A stretch of DNA of 50,202 nt from CAZNYN01 sp964577295 (lineage in GTDB: Bacteria; Synergistota; Synergistia; Synergistales; Synergistaceae): NCBI GenBank assembly GCA_964577295.1, contig CAZNYN010000010.1, positions 1-50,202 of the forward strand, in the 5' to 3' direction. Within the stretch, counting starts at the first letter, position 1; every line of letters starts with the position of its first letter. The translations under genes and the position numbers were made by a program. The notes beneath the pieces were generated by a model. The model saw nothing but the letters and a program-made list of their open reading frames with translations. It ran no database searches and was not told the DNA's origin. This document shows, piece by piece, positions 48,912 to 50,202 of the stretch.

Positions 48912-50030
48912 TTACGCATTCACTATTCTTGTGTAGATTTCCTCTATAAACTCCGCAGTTGCATTATCCTTCCAGCTATCCAAACCGTAGCAGCTCTGCC
49001 AGAGCTTTTCCATCCCTTGTGCCGTCTTTGTCATCATCGGTATATCATCTGCTGTTATCCCGTATGACGAAGCCTTCGGAAATTCCATATTGCTCGCTTT
49101 CAGGAATTTCAGCGTATCGGCATAACCGTCGGGATAGATCTCTTCAAGAGCAAGCATTGAGAGAGTGACTGCCACACTGTGTGGAAGCTTAGGCGCGGCA
49201 TTGCTCAGTCCGTATGACACCGCATGAGGAATCCCGACTCTGCCCCCGATTGTACTGCTTCCTCCGAGCACCGATGCCATTGCCGATTTTATCGCATTTT
49301 CTATTTTATAATTACTAAGGTCATTTGACAAAACCTCTCTTGAGAGGCTCAATCCGTCATGGGCATCGGCTATAGCCTCGGCAGAACTCGTCTTGCTCTT
49401 CGTGATTTCATAATGATGATAATAGCAATCCATCATCGTGTAAAATCTGTTAAATTTAGGTGCTCCTGCGGAAAGCTGAGGATCTACTATTGTCACCGCA
49501 GATTCCGTGTAGCTGTCATTTATTCCTAGCTTCTTTTCAGGGCCGCGCAAAACAGCAATGGGCGTTATCTCCGCTCCCGTGCCATTCAACGCCGGAACTG
49601 TCCATATATCCCTGCCTTTATTCATGTGCAGGGAATAGCCCTGATAATCCTGAGCCCTAAGCGGATTGCCCATACATATTCCGGTCGCTTTTGAAAGATC
49701 CATCGCTGCTCCCCCGCCTATGCCCACAATTACATCAGGCTCACAATCCAGAGCCTTTATATACGCGACAAGGGCATCAACATCGGACGTTCTGGGCTCC
49801 GAAAAAGTAGCGTCAAAGAGAAACTTATTCTTCTGCTCAAACACCTTGGCAAATGCAGGCTGAGACAAAAGGGCGGAGTCTATTACAAAAAACGGCACTT
49901 TGCCGCGCGCTTCAAGCATGCCCAAAAGATCGGAAATACCGTCTGACGAGAGAATAACCTCTGTAGGAACTTCTGTTCTCCACCAGGGAGAGAGATTTAC
50001 AAAACTTTTAACATCTGTCGGAACTATCAT
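48912..50030 (-). CDS. kdnB: Iron-containing alcohol dehydrogenase, probable Kdo 8-dehydrogenase KdnB
   Basis: 372 residues of the type III iron-dependent alcohol dehydrogenase fold. GIGGGAAMDLSKA (about 100-112) is the dinucleotide-binding GGGS-like loop. Metal ligands fit: the Asp and His in MMDCYYHHYE, His in VGIPHAVSYG and His in KLPHSVAVT. ALNGTGAEITPIAV is the family's GTGSE-type block. In Shewanella oneidensis KdnB oxidises the C8 hydroxyl of Kdo to the aldehyde used by KdnA. The start ATG 50030 follows AAAGGTGA. The intergenic gap to the kdsB end is 97 bases. Confidence 0.82.
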   Translation of the reverse strand: MIVPTDVKSFVNLSPWWRTEVPTEVILSSDGISDLLGMLEARGKVPFFVIDSALLSQPAFAKVFEQKNKFLFDATFSEPRTSDVDALVAYIKALDCEPDVIVGIGGGAAMDLSKATGICMGNPLRAQDYQGYSLHMNKGRDIWTVPALNGTGAEITPIAVLRGPEKKLGINDSYTESAVTIVDPQLSAGAPKFNRFYTMMDCYYHHYEITKSKTSSAEAIADAHDGLSLSREVLSNDLSNYKIENAIKSAMASVLGGSSTIGGRVGIPHAVSYGLSNAAPKLPHSVAVTLSMLALEEIYPDGYADTLKFLKASNMEFPKASSYGITADDIPMMTKTAQGMEKLWQSCYGLDSWKDNATAEFIEEIYTRIVNA

Positions 50031-50127
50031 TTTTCACCTTTACTTCCTTTCTAAGGAAAAACTGCACAAAACAACAGCAGAGAAACCAACCTTCTCTTCT
50101 TTAAAATTCAATTAAATTTATTAAAAA

Positions 50128-50202
50128 TCAGGGAACGGTTATCGCGCTGAGATATGCCTCTATCTTCTTCAGGTCATCGGGGGTATCTATTTCGATAGTA
50201 TC
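50128..50202 (-). CDS. kdsB: 3-deoxy-manno-octulosonate cytidylyltransferase, C-terminal end (partial)
   Basis: Only the last 24 codons lie in the window; the stop is TGA at 50128-50130. The peptide reads DTIEIDTPDDLKKIEAYLSA, matching the KdsB C-terminus, where an Asp/Glu-Thr-x-x-Asp-Leu helix is conserved in CMP-sugar synthetases. KdsB activates Kdo, or 8-amino-Kdo in Shewanella, with CTP. The short piece makes the call tentative, but the kdnB and kdnA neighbours fit. Confidence 0.6.
   Translation of the reverse strand, partial: DTIEIDTPDDLKKIEAYLSAITVP

Overview
The window looks like a contiguous piece of a bacterial chromosome with moderate GC. It comes from a two-membrane, probably anaerobic, amino-acid-fermenting organism, and Synergistota is my best guess. 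Reasons: a DUF3798 periplasmic protein, a giant 2-hydroxyacyl-CoA-dehydratase-activase-type protein, a candidate selenoprotein thioredoxin, a Kdo-type sugar cassette (so an LPS outer membrane), ThiW and BioY vitamin transporters, and TrmD fused to a second SPOUT methyltransferase. The phylum is inferred from gene content; there is no rRNA here to confirm it.

Layout. 1-3.3 kb: tRNA-Lys, surE and an M50 protease, then thiN and thiW divergent around a TPP riboswitch. 3.3-11 kb (minus strand): coaE, pcrA-type helicase, hpf, CCA-adding-type enzyme, then the translation block rpsB-tsf-pyrH-frr. 11-14.5 kb: SRP RNA, four tRNAs, tadA, and a unit of a secreted protein, a UGA-containing thioredoxin and a DUF3798 protein. 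14.6-17.4 kb: copper unit (P-type ATPase, HMA chaperone, secreted small protein). 17.5-24.4 kb (minus strand): RodZ-like protein, rpe, a kinase-less PASTA protein, rsmB, a YugP-type protease, a DegT aminotransferase and a GntR regulator. 24.5-28.2 kb: small membrane protein, LpxB-like glycosyltransferase, RemB-like gene and gyrB. 28.4-33.1 kb: the classic ylxM-ffh-rpsP-khpA-rimM-trmD-rplS operon. 33.1-37.3 kb: the 1405-residue activase. 38-40.6 kb: tRNA-Leu with a duplicated 3' end, a Met-containing leader peptide and attenuator before metY, and a BirA-like operator on bioY. 40.6-44.9 kb: DtxR-type regulator, TSUP permease, MrfA-type helicase, amidohydrolase. 45-47.6 kb: cobalamin genes cbiB, cobD-like and cobC-like. 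47.7-50.2 kb: kdnA and kdnB homologues with the end of a kdsB homologue, which together suggest 8-amino-Kdo synthesis.

The genes are mostly housekeeping, and the regulatory layer is dense: many consensus TTGACA-N16/17-TATAAT promoters, intrinsic terminators at most unit ends, one riboswitch, one probable attenuator, two apparently leaderless genes and several TTG/GTG starts with good ribosome sites. The most interesting item is the thioredoxin whose first active-site cysteine codon is UGA, followed by a stem-loop with bacterial SECIS geometry. No CRISPR array, intact insertion sequence or prophage was seen.
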